Shown here: positions 44,014 to 53,139 of the stretch, one piece after another
How positions within the stretch are numbered: the first letter of the stretch is position 1
Layout: every line of letters begins with the position of its first letter
Assembly: GCA_023408075.1 (NCBI GenBank)
Contig: JAEYKW010000032.1
Location: 1-64,000, forward strand
Origin: Bacillota bacterium
GTDB taxonomy: Bacteria > Bacillota > Clostridia > Christensenellales > SZUA-584
DNA: 64,000 nucleotides
Reading direction: 5' to 3'
Translations under genes and position numbers: made by a program
Notes under the pieces: generated by a model
What the model was told of the DNA's origin: nothing
The model's input: only the letters and a program-made list of their open reading frames with translations
Database searches by the model: none

Positions 44014-47000
44014 TCAGCTGCGTCTCTTTTTTCTCAAGAACACAATGACTCCGATGCACAATATGACGGCGGCTACGATCAGCCAAAGCCAGGTCAGCGG
44101 CCTTTCAGGCACTTCCACCACAGTGAACAAGCCGGGCTGAGACGTATTGATCACGATGTAGCTGTCTTTGACGGCGGCCTCCACTTCCACGAGCCGGTTT
44201 GTGGCTTCGTCGAAACGGAAAACGCGAAGCTGGCTGCCCATACCGTCCGGCACGGCGATTTTGATGGTGAGCCGGCCGTTCACCTGAGGTATCGGCGCAT
44301 CGTTCTGATCGAGAAGTGTCAGATCATAGAGCGCAAAGTTGTCCGCGTTTTTCAGATCATCAATCCCCAAAAGCAGGTCCTTGACCGTGTTGGCGGTTTG
44401 TCCGTCTGAGGCTGCGATCTCGTCGATATCCACGGTAATATCTTCAACATCGTCGGGGAGAATGACATCGGATATATCCACTTCAATATCCGTTTCCGGA
44501 TTGAACACAGTCTTCTCTTCCTCCGACGCACTTGTGACGGTCACCGGCACTTTGCCGCTGCAAGCCGTGTAATTGGCGGTGTCGTCAGGCGTGAATATGA
44601 CGTCATAGTCGCCCGTCGCGATCACGGCGGCATCGGGTGTCTTCCAGCGGAACGTGCCGGAGACGCTGCCCTGCCCGCCTGTGAGCACGGAGGACGAAAG
44701 CGGACCCGAGCCTGTGATGGCCGAAGCGGATGGCAGCGTTTTGATCGAAGCTGCGGCCTTGCCGATGTTGATGATGACGGATGCCGATGTGGATTTATAC
44801 TGCGCGTCGCCTGATTTTGCGGCCGTGATCACAGCCTGACCCGCTTTAAGCAGGGTGACTCGGTCTCCCGAAAGGGTGACGCAGTCGCCGCCGCTCGCCA
44901 CCGTATACCTGACCGCGCCGGAGCCTTGTCCGCCGGAGGCCGATACCGTAAACGGACTGTCGCCCAAGGTCTTGCTGACCGTGCCGCCTGTGAAGCCCGT
45001 CTGGTTCCGTTTTGTCACGCTGAATTCGGTCAGCGTGGCGGTCTGAGCCGAAGTATAGTTATCGCTTGAGGCTTGCACATACGCGGCAGTCAGCGCATAT
45101 GTGCCTTCGGGGACTGCGCTCCAGACCGTTTTTGCGGTATAAACGCCGTTTTCGAATGCAACGGGTACATTGGCAGCGATGACTTCATCACCGGCTTTGA
45201 ACGTGACCGTGCCTGCGGGCAGATTGACCGCATTTTGGATCCCTGCCGTCAGCGTCACATCATCAAGCGCATAGCGGCTGCCCGATGCGGACATATGCAG
45301 CGAGACCGGGCGTTTGGCAACAATAAATTGTATGCCCAAGCTGCCTGTGTAGTTGCCCTTACCTGTCACGGTGGCTGTGGCTGTTCCGGCGTTGACGTTG
45401 CCCGCAAACGACAGGGTATAATCCGTGCCGGCAGTCAACGTTTTTCCATGGCCGTCTTTAACCGTGAGAGCCGGTTCAATGGCGCTGCCCGAATAAACCT
45501 GATCCGCAACGGGCGTCACGGTAAAACCGGAACCGGGAAGAATAGAGAATTGTGCAGTGCCGGTGCTCACTCCGGTGTAATTGCGCTTGCCCGCCACTTC
45601 AACCGTCGCCGTTCCCGCATTTGTATTGTTTGTGTATGTGGCCGTGTAATCCCGGCTGTCCAGCGTGAGGCCGTCGGCATCGGTGACGGCGACCGCCGGG
45701 GTCAGCGGGCTGCCGCTATATGCTTGATTGCCGACCGGCGCAACCGTGAGCACGCTGGATTTCGGGCTGATCGTAAATGTGCGGCTGCCCATGCTGGTGG
45801 TCGCATAATTGCGGCTACCCGTCACGGTGACGGTGGCGGTGCCCGCGTCCGTGTTGCTGCTGTACGCAATATCATAATCCAGACTGCTCAGCGTGAGGCC
45901 GCTCGCGTCGGTGACGGTGACCGCCGGGGTGACTGGGCTGCCCGTATAAGTTTGATTGACGATGGGTGCGACGGTCAGTGCGCTTTGTCTGGCGCCGATG
46001 ATAAACGTCTGGGTTCCCATGCTCGTGCCTGTGTAGTTAAGCTGGCCTGTGACGATGACCGAGGCCATGCCCACGCTTGTATTGCTGCCATATACCGCCT
46101 TGTATTCCTGACTGCTGAGTGTACGGCCGTCAGCATCGGTGACCGTGATCGCGGGGGTGACTGGGCTGCCCGTGTAGGATTGACTGTCGATGGTCGCGAC
46201 CGTCAGTGCACTTTGCTTGGGGACAATGGTGAAGACGCCGACACCCATGCTCGAATTCGTATAATTGCGTTTGCCTATGGCCAAGACTGAGGCCGTGCCC
46301 GCATTTGTATGGTTGTTATATGCAATCTCGTAGTCCTCACTATTGAGCGTGAGACCGTCAGCGTCGGTGACTGTAATCGCCGGAGTCATCGGGCTCCCTG
46401 AATACGTTTGAGCGGGGATGGCCGCAATTGTCAGAGCGCTGTGCTTGGGGGCGATGGTGAATGTGCGGCTGCCCGTGCTGGTGTTCGTATAGTTGCGCTT
46501 ACCCGTGACGGTGACGGTCGCGGTGCCCGCGTCCGTATGATCGGTGTACGTGACGTCGTAATCATCGGTGCTGAGTGTGAGACCGTCTGCGTCGGTGACG
46601 GTGACCGCAGGGGTTATCGCACTGCCCGAATACGTTTGACTGCTGATGACCGCAATTGTCAGTGCGCTTTGCTTGGGAACAATGGTGAAGGCGCGGCTGC
46701 CCGTACTCGTGTTTGTATAGTTGCGCTTGCCCGTGACGGTGACGGTCGCAGTGCCTGCGTCTGTGTGGTTGGCATATGTCGCCTCGTAATCCTGACTGCT
46801 GAGAGTCAGCCCGTTTTCGTCTGTAACCGTGACCGCAGGGGTCACAGCGCTGCCCGTATAGGTTTGATTGTCAATAGGGGCAACCGTCAGCGAGCCTTCC
46901 TGAGGGATGATGGTAAAGGTCTGTGTGGCGCTGCTGCCCGAATAGATCCCGGTGCCTGTGACGGCGACGGTGGCGGTTCCGGCTTGAACATTGTCGTCAT

Positions 47001-48558
47001 AATCCACCGAATAGTCCGTTGCCCCGTCGAGAATTGATGATCCGTCTTTGACGGTGACATCGGGCCTAATCTCGGCGCCTGTATAGGTCTGGTCGGGGAT
47101 ATCCTCCACGGTCAGCGACGGGAGAATGGAAAAGTTATAGGCGGCGGTTGCGGCATAATAGGTATCGTCTGCCGCTTTGGTGGCGGTGACTGTGTAATTG
47201 CCAATGCTGTTTGGCGCTGCGGTGCTGGGGCCGTAGGCCGTTTCTGCTCGCCCGGTATATGAATAGGATACGGCGCCCGGACCGTCACCGCCCGATGTGT
47301 CGGGGCTGATCGCGCTGCCTGTGGAATATATCGTTTGCATATCCGTCACGGAAAGCGGTGACTGATCCATTTTTAATGTCCCGGAGCTGTTGATACCATA
47401 ATAATGGTAATTGACCGTGCCGTTCGTCGTTGTGCGCCCCACAATATCCACCGTCAAGTTTGTGCTCGGCGCGTCAAGATACAGGTATATATATCCATTA
47501 TAGGCCGCGTTGGTGGGCGTAGATATGATATCCTCAGTTCCATAGCCCGAGTAAATCAAACTGCCAACCTTTATGGTCATGGACTCGACGCTGATGCGCC
47601 GCAACCCCAAGGGCATACGCATTTTAATTTTATACTGATACGTGTCGAAGCTCGCTTCGATGCTGCCGCCGGTGATCTCGATGGTACTCTCGTATCCAAG
47701 CTGGTAGGTTTGATAGTCAGGCTGGAAAGAATCGTTTGTGCACCGGACGGTACCGCCGCTGATATTGATGGTGCCGCCGTAGACACTTGTGTAATACTCA
47801 AAATAGCCGGAGCCAATGGCGGTATCCCAGTCGGTGCCGGGCTGCGCGACGACATGTCCGCCCGAAATACTGACGGTGCCGATAAGGTCCGAAAATGAAG
47901 CGCCACCTATACCCGCAGCGCCGCCCTTGCCGACGGCGGTCACGGTTCCTCCGGTAATGGTGATGTCGCCGCAATTGATTTGGTATACATCATCGTCTCC
48001 GGCGCTTTCAAAGCTTCCGGTTCCGATGCCCGCGCCTCCGAAGAAGTCGCCATCCAGGTCGGAACCCGACCCGTTGCCGCCAACCGCATGGATGGTCCCG
48101 CCGTGAATATTGATGGTTCCGAGGCTGCTGGGCTTCGCGACACCGTTATATCCCGAGCCTATCCCCGCCGCATAATCGCCGCCCACAGCCCACAGCTCGC
48201 CCGTGCTCTCCTCGGTAATGTTCAATGTCGCGCCGGAAAGCACCTCGATTGCGGCGAAAAGGATCCAGCCAGTAATCTCATTATATCCCGACACAGTCAG
48301 ATTGAGCGTGGCACCGGATTTTATAAGGATGCTGCTGTTGTTCATCGTTACGCTGTTCAGCGTGACATACGCGGTCACATCCGGCTCGATTTCGATCAAT
48401 TGATCGGTATAGGTGCCGGAAAGGATGCGCGGCGTGCTGTCGGTTATCTTGTTTCCATCATCCGCTGATACCGGTATGACGCTGAAAGGCAGCAGCATCG
48501 TAATCATAAGCACGACCAGAACGGATATCAATAGCTTTTTGCAGAATCTCTTTATCAT
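44014..48558 (-). CDS. giant repeat surface protein with C-terminal membrane anchor
   Basis: The 1514-residue protein has a signal peptide (about 1-32), then a region (about 40-390) of Gly/Thr-rich beta-helix character (GTINIHGGTIHAVGG, ITITGGTVTAVG) like secreted carbohydrate-binding beta-solenoids, a short junction, eight ~76-residue MBG/Ig-like repeats (about 480-1085), further Ig-like modules, and an acidic region. It ends in a TM (LTWLWLIVAAVILCIGVIVF) and basic tail LRKKRRS. No LPXTG is seen before the TM. It is likely a long stalk-like adhesin fixed in the membrane. The long plus-strand ORFs over it are antisense shadows. ATG 48558 is 23 nt after the orphan sortase-signal ORF. Confidence 0.88.
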   Translation of the reverse strand: MIKRFCKKLLISVLVVLMITMLLPFSVIPVSADDGNKITDSTPRILSGTYTDQLIEIEPDVTAYVTLNSVTMNNSSILIKSGATLNLTVSGYNEITGWILFAAIEVLSGATLNITEESTGELWAVGGDYAAGIGSGYNGVAKPSSLGTINIHGGTIHAVGGNGSGSDLDGDFFGGAGIGTGSFESAGDDDVYQINCGDITITGGTVTAVGKGGAAGIGGASFSDLIGTVSISGGHVVAQPGTDWDTAIGSGYFEYYTSVYGGTINISGGTVRCTNDSFQPDYQTYQLGYESTIEITGGSIEASFDTYQYKIKMRMPLGLRRISVESMTIKVGSLIYSGYGTEDIISTPTNAAYNGYIYLYLDAPSTNLTVDIVGRTTTNGTVNYHYYGINSSGTLKMDQSPLSVTDMQTIYSTGSAISPDTSGGDGPGAVSYSYTGRAETAYGPSTAAPNSIGNYTVTATKAADDTYYAATAAYNFSILPSLTVEDIPDQTYTGAEIRPDVTVKDGSSILDGATDYSVDYDDNVQAGTATVAVTGTGIYSGSSATQTFTIIPQEGSLTVAPIDNQTYTGSAVTPAVTVTDENGLTLSSQDYEATYANHTDAGTATVTVTGKRNYTNTSTGSRAFTIVPKQSALTIAVISSQTYSGSAITPAVTVTDADGLTLSTDDYDVTYTDHTDAGTATVTVTGKRNYTNTSTGSRTFTIAPKHSALTIAAIPAQTYSGSPMTPAITVTDADGLTLNSEDYEIAYNNHTNAGTASVLAIGKRNYTNSSMGVGVFTIVPKQSALTVATIDSQSYTGSPVTPAITVTDADGRTLSSQEYKAVYGSNTSVGMASVIVTGQLNYTGTSMGTQTFIIGARQSALTVAPIVNQTYTGSPVTPAVTVTDASGLTLSSLDYDIAYSSNTDAGTATVTVTGSRNYATTSMGSRTFTISPKSSVLTVAPVGNQAYSGSPLTPAVAVTDADGLTLDSRDYTATYTNNTNAGTATVEVAGKRNYTGVSTGTAQFSILPGSGFTVTPVADQVYSGSAIEPALTVKDGHGKTLTAGTDYTLSFAGNVNAGTATATVTGKGNYTGSLGIQFIVAKRPVSLHMSASGSRYALDDVTLTAGIQNAVNLPAGTVTFKAGDEVIAANVPVAFENGVYTAKTVWSAVPEGTYALTAAYVQASSDNYTSAQTATLTEFSVTKRNQTGFTGGTVSKTLGDSPFTVSASGGQGSGAVRYTVASGGDCVTLSGDRVTLLKAGQAVITAAKSGDAQYKSTSASVIINIGKAAASIKTLPSASAITGSGPLSSSVLTGGQGSVSGTFRWKTPDAAVIATGDYDVIFTPDDTANYTACSGKVPVTVTSASEEEKTVFNPETDIEVDISDVILPDDVEDITVDIDEIAASDGQTANTVKDLLLGIDDLKNADNFALYDLTLLDQNDAPIPQVNGRLTIKIAVPDGMGSQLRVFRFDEATNRLVEVEAAVKDSYIVINTSQPGLFTVVEVPERPLTWLWLIVAAVILCIGVIVFLRKKRRS
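45301..47120 (-). repeat. eight tandem ~228-bp repeats inside the surface protein gene
   Basis: Each unit codes for about 76 residues with the frame 'SALTVAxIxxQTYTGSPVTPAVTVTDADGL' (split pattern) and a closing RNYT-S-G-FTI segment. The middle units (2-7) are closest; the first and last are more divergent. At the DNA level the near-identical blocks could recombine and change copy number. Confidence 0.85.
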
Positions 48559-48581
48559 TTGGCACCATCCTCAAAAAAATA

Positions 48582-48776
48582 TCACTTTTTTTCACGCCGC
48601 TGACCCTTAGCGATGATGATCACCCCTGCCGCCGCAACAACAATAACGGCCGCGACAACGGCCCAAAAGTAGCCGACTCCGGAGTTCATATCGCCTGCCT
48701 GCGGCAGACTGTTGGCCGCTGCGTATTGGGCCGCCGCAGGCTGCCCGATGACGGCATAAGCAAGCTCAAAGCTCAT
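48582..48776 (-). CDS. orphan cell-wall sorting signal ORF (LPQAG)
   Basis: The 64-residue ORF ends in a complete sortase-type signal: LPQAGD, a hydrophobic helix (YFWAVVAAVIVVAAAGVIII) and basic tail KGQRREKK. There is no signal peptide, and only ~25 residues precede the motif; an open frame extends to 48902 without a better start. It may be the leftover C-terminus of a deleted surface protein. It lies just upstream of, and in the same direction as, the giant surface gene, which itself lacks a sorting motif. Confidence 0.5.
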   Translation of the reverse strand: MSFELAYAVIGQPAAAQYAAANSLPQAGDMNSGVGYFWAVVAAVIVVAAAGVIIIAKGQRREKK

Positions 48777-49052
48777 ACAACATACTTTTCTCCATCCGTC
48801 TATTGCGTGTTTTTCGTAACGGCTACTTTCCGAAGCAACCGGGAATCTGTCAGCCAACAGGCAATTTTGTTGCAGATATCTCAAGTTAGTCATATCCACC
48901 ATCAGTCTAACACACGATTCTAACAGGATTCTGACAGATACTATCGTTTTCGCGTTCTTATTGTTAAGTTTCTATCAAATTCATGGTTCATTTGCCGATT
49001 TATTGATTTTCATTGAATCCTGTAATATGATGAACGAAAATGAGGTGAACAG

Positions 49053-50756
49053 TTGGAACACATCAGGCTTATATACACTGTATTGCTAATAGCTTCGTTG
49101 GTTTGCGCCGTCTTTCTCATCAGCTATGCCTATAAGAGAAGAACCATGCCGGGCGCGAAATATTTCATATTTCTTTTGCTTGCGGCGTTGGTTTACAACG
49201 GCGGGTATATCGGCGAAATCAATGCGCCCGCCAAAGAAAGCGCGCTTTTTTGGTTTCACATTGAACACGTCGGCATTCCGATTCAGCATTATCTCTGGGC
49301 GGTTATGAGCCTTGAGTTCGTGAGGATCAACAGAAAGTATTTAAAGATCGCCAAGCTCGTTTTGCTTTATCATCCCGTCTTATACTATGCGCTTTACTTC
49401 ACCAACGGCTTTCATCATCTTTATATATCAGAGTTCAATTATGTCAGCAACGGCTTTTTTCAAGTGGTGCAAACGGTCAAAGGCCCGGCCTATATGCTGA
49501 TGGTGGTATCCGGTACGCTGCTCGCTGTCGTTTGCTTCGGCGCATATATACGCGCGTATATACGGTCGTCACGTCTGCACCGGTACGGTTATATGATCAT
49601 GATCGCGGCGTCTCTGCTGCCGTGGATTGCCGTCTATCTGACCGTTTCGCCCGACAATACCTTGTGCATCGATTATTTTCCGATATTCTCGAGCGTATCC
49701 GGACTGTTCTATCTGATCGGCATATTTCAGTACAAGCTGTTTCAAATCGTTCCGATCGCGACGGACATGGTGTATCGGCATGCCAAGGAAGGCATTATGC
49801 TCATTGACCAGGCCGACCGGATCATAGACGTGAATGATTACATAGCGAGTGTGTATCCCGATTTAAGGAGTCTGAGAAAACGGCTCACGTTTGCCGCATT
49901 CGTGAACTCTCACACCGAGCTTGGCCCTCTGGCGGACGGAGAGAACAAAAGCGCACAATATCAGCTTTTGCGTTTGGGCGAAGAGCGGCATTATTTTGCG
50001 GAGACAACGCCCATCAGGGCCGACAAAGAGCTGGTCATCGGAACAATGCTGACGGTCAACGACATCACGTCGTTTGTAGCGCATCAAAAGCAGCTCGAAT
50101 CGATTGCGAGCAGCGCGATCGATAAAGCCGAAACAAACGAGATATCGTTTCTTCAGGCGCAGATCAAGCCGCATTTTTTAAACAACACGTTAAGCGTGAT
50201 ATCGTCGATGATCACGAGCGACCCGGGCAAGGCCAAGGCACTCATCGCGGATTTGGGGGAGTATCTGGTGAGAAGCTGTTACTTTGATAGCGATACGGAT
50301 ATGGTCTCTCTTGCCGAAGAGCTGGAGACGGTCAATGTGTTTGTGACCATCGAAAAGGCCCGTTTCGGAGACCGGATTCAATTTGAGCTCGTATGCACGG
50401 AGCCTCCGAATATCTTTATGCCGCGGCTCGTGCTTCAGCCGCTGGTCGAGAATGCGATACGGCACGGTGTGCTGAAAAAAGCCGAGGGCGGGAAGATCAC
50501 GCTGCGCATAGAGGAGGATTCAGACGGTGTCCTGTTTTCGGTGCTGGACGACGGCGTGGGGATGACGCCCGAGAAAGCCGCTTCCCTGACGGTCAAAAAG
50601 GACAGCCTTGACCGGGTGGGGCTGCTGAACATCAATAAACGGCTGGTCAAATATTACGGAGAGGGCCTGCGCATTCAGAGCGCGGTGGACGGCGGCACGC
50701 AAGTTGCATTCAGGATTGCCTGTTACGAACGGGACGGGGTGAAAATTGATGGTTAA
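49053..50756 (+). CDS. 7TM sensor histidine kinase (LytS-like kinase core)
   Basis: The 567-residue kinase has seven N-terminal TMs (about residues 1-225, HisKA_7TM type), a PAS-like domain (about 240-345: GIMLIDQADRIIDVND), and a His_kinase/LytS core with QAQIKPHFLNNTLSVISSM (His of the PHFLNN motif) and a HATPase (LQPLVENAIRHGVLKK, LDDGVGMTPE). TTG 49053 follows AATGAGGTG. It overlaps the regulator gene by 8 nt, forming a two-component pair. The signal is unknown; the nearest targets are the surface protein genes transcribed in the opposite direction. Confidence 0.9.
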   Translation: MEHIRLIYTVLLIASLVCAVFLISYAYKRRTMPGAKYFIFLLLAALVYNGGYIGEINAPAKESALFWFHIEHVGIPIQHYLWAVMSLEFVRINRKYLKIAKLVLLYHPVLYYALYFTNGFHHLYISEFNYVSNGFFQVVQTVKGPAYMLMVVSGTLLAVVCFGAYIRAYIRSSRLHRYGYMIMIAASLLPWIAVYLTVSPDNTLCIDYFPIFSSVSGLFYLIGIFQYKLFQIVPIATDMVYRHAKEGIMLIDQADRIIDVNDYIASVYPDLRSLRKRLTFAAFVNSHTELGPLADGENKSAQYQLLRLGEERHYFAETTPIRADKELVIGTMLTVNDITSFVAHQKQLESIASSAIDKAETNEISFLQAQIKPHFLNNTLSVISSMITSDPGKAKALIADLGEYLVRSCYFDSDTDMVSLAEELETVNVFVTIEKARFGDRIQFELVCTEPPNIFMPRLVLQPLVENAIRHGVLKKAEGGKITLRIEEDSDGVLFSVLDDGVGMTPEKAASLTVKKDSLDRVGLLNINKRLVKYYGEGLRIQSAVDGGTQVAFRIACYERDGVKIDG

Positions 50757-51684
50757 TGCCATAGTTGTGGATGATGAGTGGTACAATCTCAAAGAGATCG
50801 GCGAACTTGCGGAGCGAACGGGTTTTCTGCATGTGGCGGGAATGTATCAGAATCCGCTGACTGTGCTTGAGCAGTGGGACGATATCCGCCCGAACGTCGC
50901 TTTTATCGATATTGAAATGCCTGAAATGGACGGCATCACGCTTGCGGAAAAGCTGCTGGAGAAAAATCCGTCCACGATGATCGTGTTTATCACCGGCTGG
51001 GATCGGTATGCCGTCAAGGCATTCGATTTGAACGCGCTCGATTATATTCTCAAACCCGTTAAAGAGGAGCGCTTCTCACGGATGGTGGAAAAAATCCGCA
51101 ATGAAATCAGTCAGGAGAAGCCAATTGAGCCCCATATGCTGAAAATCCAATGCTTTGACAGCCTCGAAACAACGGTCGGCGGCGTGCCGGTGAAATGGGA
51201 ACGGGCCAAGGCGGAGGAGCTTTTCGCTTTTCTTGTGATGAACCATGGCCGTTTCATGCACAAAGAGACGATTATTGAGAACCTCTGGCCCGACTATATC
51301 CCAGAAAAAGCGCTGCCCATACTGCAAACAGCGATATGCAAAATCAGAAAGGTATTCTCGCAGATTCAGGACAACGTGAAGCTCGAATACAGCGGAAACA
51401 GATACCGTTTGTCTCTTTTTAATACGCAGTGTGATTATCTCGAGCTCGAGCGCCGGTTAAACAGCGCGGTCTATTGGAACACGCTGGCCGATATCGAGTC
51501 TACCTGCTCGCTGTACAAGACCGGCTTTCTCGCGCAGCAGGGGTATATATGGAGCCTTGGAAAGGATGAGCAGCTACGGCGTTGCCTTTTGAGCCATGTG
51601 AACAGAACCGTATTAAAACACAGGCAGGCCGACGTGCAGAATTATCCCTGCATTCAGGATTTGATATCGGCGCAGGATATATAA
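50749..51684 (+). CDS. response regulator with SARP/BTAD-like output domain
   Basis: The 311-residue protein has an N-terminal receiver (about 1-120; AIVVDDEW, phospho-Asp in FIDIEMPEMDG, Lys in DYILKPVKEER). The output is not LytTR, as expected for LytS-type kinases, but a winged-helix of the SARP/OmpR-like kind (FLVMNHGRFMHKETIIENLWP, LQTAICKIRKVF) followed by a helical BTAD-like tail. ATG 50749 is 3 nt after an in-frame TTG. It pairs with the 7TM kinase. Confidence 0.87.
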   Translation: MVNAIVVDDEWYNLKEIGELAERTGFLHVAGMYQNPLTVLEQWDDIRPNVAFIDIEMPEMDGITLAEKLLEKNPSTMIVFITGWDRYAVKAFDLNALDYILKPVKEERFSRMVEKIRNEISQEKPIEPHMLKIQCFDSLETTVGGVPVKWERAKAEELFAFLVMNHGRFMHKETIIENLWPDYIPEKALPILQTAICKIRKVFSQIQDNVKLEYSGNRYRLSLFNTQCDYLELERRLNSAVYWNTLADIESTCSLYKTGFLAQQGYIWSLGKDEQLRRCLLSHVNRTVLKHRQADVQNYPCIQDLISAQDI

Positions 51685-51695
51685 ACCATCGGCAC

Positions 51696-52034
51696 TTAGG
51701 GGATATCGAGGTTCAGGTAATTCGCTCCCCATTTGTTGATTTCCTTTAATATAGGAATTAAAGACTTGCCGAATTCGCTCAGCGAGTATTCAACGCGCAG
51801 CGGGACTTCGGGATAGACGCTGCGAACGATCAGGCCGCTTTTTTCGAGCTCGCGCAGCTGGGCGGTCAGCACCTTTTGTGTGGCCTCGGGGAACTTTCTG
51901 CAGATTTCGCCGAAACGCAGCGTTTCTTCGGCAAGGTTCCAAAGTATCACGCATTTCCATTTGCCGCTGACCAGATGCACGGCCAGCTCCATCGGACAGT
52001 TAAAATTCTTGTTGTTAAATTGAATCATCGACAT
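51696..52034 (-). CDS. HxlR-family transcriptional regulator
   Basis: The 112-residue winged-helix protein has the HxlR core: NCPMELAVHLVSGKWKCVIL, then LRFGEICRKFPEATQKVLTAQLRELEKSGL and VEYSLSEFGKSLIPIL. HxlR regulators often respond to reactive aldehydes or oxidants. It is divergent from the nitroreductase gene, the usual arrangement for control of a redox enzyme. A conserved Cys (NCP) near the N-terminus could sense thiol-reactive agents. Confidence 0.9.
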   Translation of the reverse strand: MSMIQFNNKNFNCPMELAVHLVSGKWKCVILWNLAEETLRFGEICRKFPEATQKVLTAQLRELEKSGLIVRSVYPEVPLRVEYSLSEFGKSLIPILKEINKWGANYLNLDIP

Positions 52035-52083
52035 CCATCTTCCTGCTTACTTTTATGAAAGCAACCGACTTATTTGTGCGTAA

Positions 52084-52112
52084 TTGTCATATGCAAAACC
52101 TGATACTATTAT
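52084..52112 (+). promoter_or_regulatory. predicted promoter of the nitroreductase gene
   Basis: TTGTCA (52084-52089) and TATTAT (52107-52112) are 17 bp apart, 44 nt before the nitroreductase ATG and within the divergent HxlR-nitroreductase gap. Confidence 0.7.
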
Positions 52113-52155
52113 ATAAAAGAATCAAAGAGTTTACAAATTATACGGAGGTTTGAGT

Positions 52156-52692
52156 ATGAATGACATGATAAAAACAATGATCAGCCGGAAAAGCATACGG
52201 CGGTTTTCGGACAAAAGGGTTGAAAAGCAGGATATCAAGGGGATTTTGGAGGCCGCGATGAACGCGCCCTCGGCGTGCAACCAGCAGATATGGCAGTTTG
52301 TTGTGATCGATGACGCAGCGATTTTGGAAACGCTGTCGCAGATGCATTCCGGCATCAGCTTCCTTAAAAACGCGCCGCTTGCGATACTCGTTTGCGGGGA
52401 ACCTGAGGCGGCCGTGCTCGATTATTTTTGGGAAGACGACTGTGCGGCGGCCACGCAGAACATATTGCTCGCAGTCCACGCGCTGGGCCTCGGTGCCACA
52501 TGGAGCGGCGTGAACAGAAAGGCGCCCGATATGGTGGCGTTTATTCAGAGTACAGCCGGTATTCCCACAAAGTACGTGCCTTTTTCCATTATCATTATCG
52601 GACATCCCGATGAAGAGAGACGGAATCAGGACCGTTATCAGGCAGCCAAAGTGCGTTACAACGGATGGGATACACAATGGACTGAATGTTAA
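52156..52692 (+). CDS. nitroreductase family protein
   Basis: The 178-residue FMN-dependent oxidoreductase has a front SRKSIRRFSDKRVEKQDI (the R-S-x-R-x-F FMN-binding signature), NAPSACNQQIWQFVVI, and LGLGATWSGVN followed by IPFS-like segments. It would reduce nitro or quinone compounds with NAD(P)H. ATG 52156 follows ACGGAGGTTTG. Control by the divergent HxlR regulator is likely. Confidence 0.9.
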   Translation: MNDMIKTMISRKSIRRFSDKRVEKQDIKGILEAAMNAPSACNQQIWQFVVIDDAAILETLSQMHSGISFLKNAPLAILVCGEPEAAVLDYFWEDDCAAATQNILLAVHALGLGATWSGVNRKAPDMVAFIQSTAGIPTKYVPFSIIIIGHPDEERRNQDRYQAAKVRYNGWDTQWTEC

Positions 52693-52756
52693 CGCGACAT
52701 TCATAAAGCGCTGCCCAAAAGACCGGCGCTCCAGAACGTAAAATAACCTCTTGCTG

Positions 52757-52824
52757 TGGCCCCCTGACGGCCATCCTTTATGGACGGATGGGGAGCTGTC
52801 GCCGATAGGTGACTGGGGGAGAAT
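52757..52824 (-). repeat. ~68-bp interspersed element, inverse orientation
   Basis: Inverse copy of 43594-43662 (see there). The copies match most strongly at both ends and in the GACAGC and TAAAG blocks. Confidence 0.7.
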
Positions 52825-53083
52825 AAGACTTTAAATTGGTCATTCCCGCTGGTACTTTGTGCCGCCTTGCTCATCTGCGAGAGGTCTATAGGCTTTTTAG
52901 GCAGCTTTAAGCGGCGGATGAGGATGTTTATGGACTCTCATCCGTTCGCATTTTGAGTTACGGTCCGCCGTGTGAGTAGACGAATTTCTCCTTCGTGGTT
53001 TTCGTTTGCGCGGGCGGACAGCGCGTGCTCACTCTGGGAGACAGAATGTCTTGATAGCAAGAGCAACGTTTACTGTTATACAG

Positions 53084-53109
53084 AAGCGCCGGACTGATGA
53101 CCGGCGCTT
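53084..53109 (-). terminator. terminator of the catalase gene
   Basis: AAGCGCCGG (53084-53092) pairs with CCGGCGCTT (53101-53109) around an 8-nt loop. It lies 31 nt after the catalase stop. The T-tract is weak. Confidence 0.6.
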
Positions 53110-53139
53110 CATGAATATAAGAATGTGATCTGTGGCACG

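Larger units (their letters stand above)
52693..53139. other. 447-nt intergenic region with inverted element copy
   Basis: No gene is supported. It carries the reverse-oriented ~68-bp element (52757-52824) and the terminator at 53084 for the catalase gene. AAAGCGCTGCC/GACCGGCGCT near 52709-52731 is another weak GCGC-type pair that could end the nitroreductase transcript. Confidence 0.6.

Noticed and set aside
45073..46290. 405-residue plus-strand ORF
   Set aside because: It is antisense to the tandem repeats of the surface protein; its length comes from repeat periodicity and base bias. No ribosome binding site or domain. The ORF at 46408-47037 is rejected for the same reason.
45301..47120. 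CRISPR array
   Set aside because: The units are 228 bp, in frame and code for Ig-like domains; there are no spacers of 30-40 bp.
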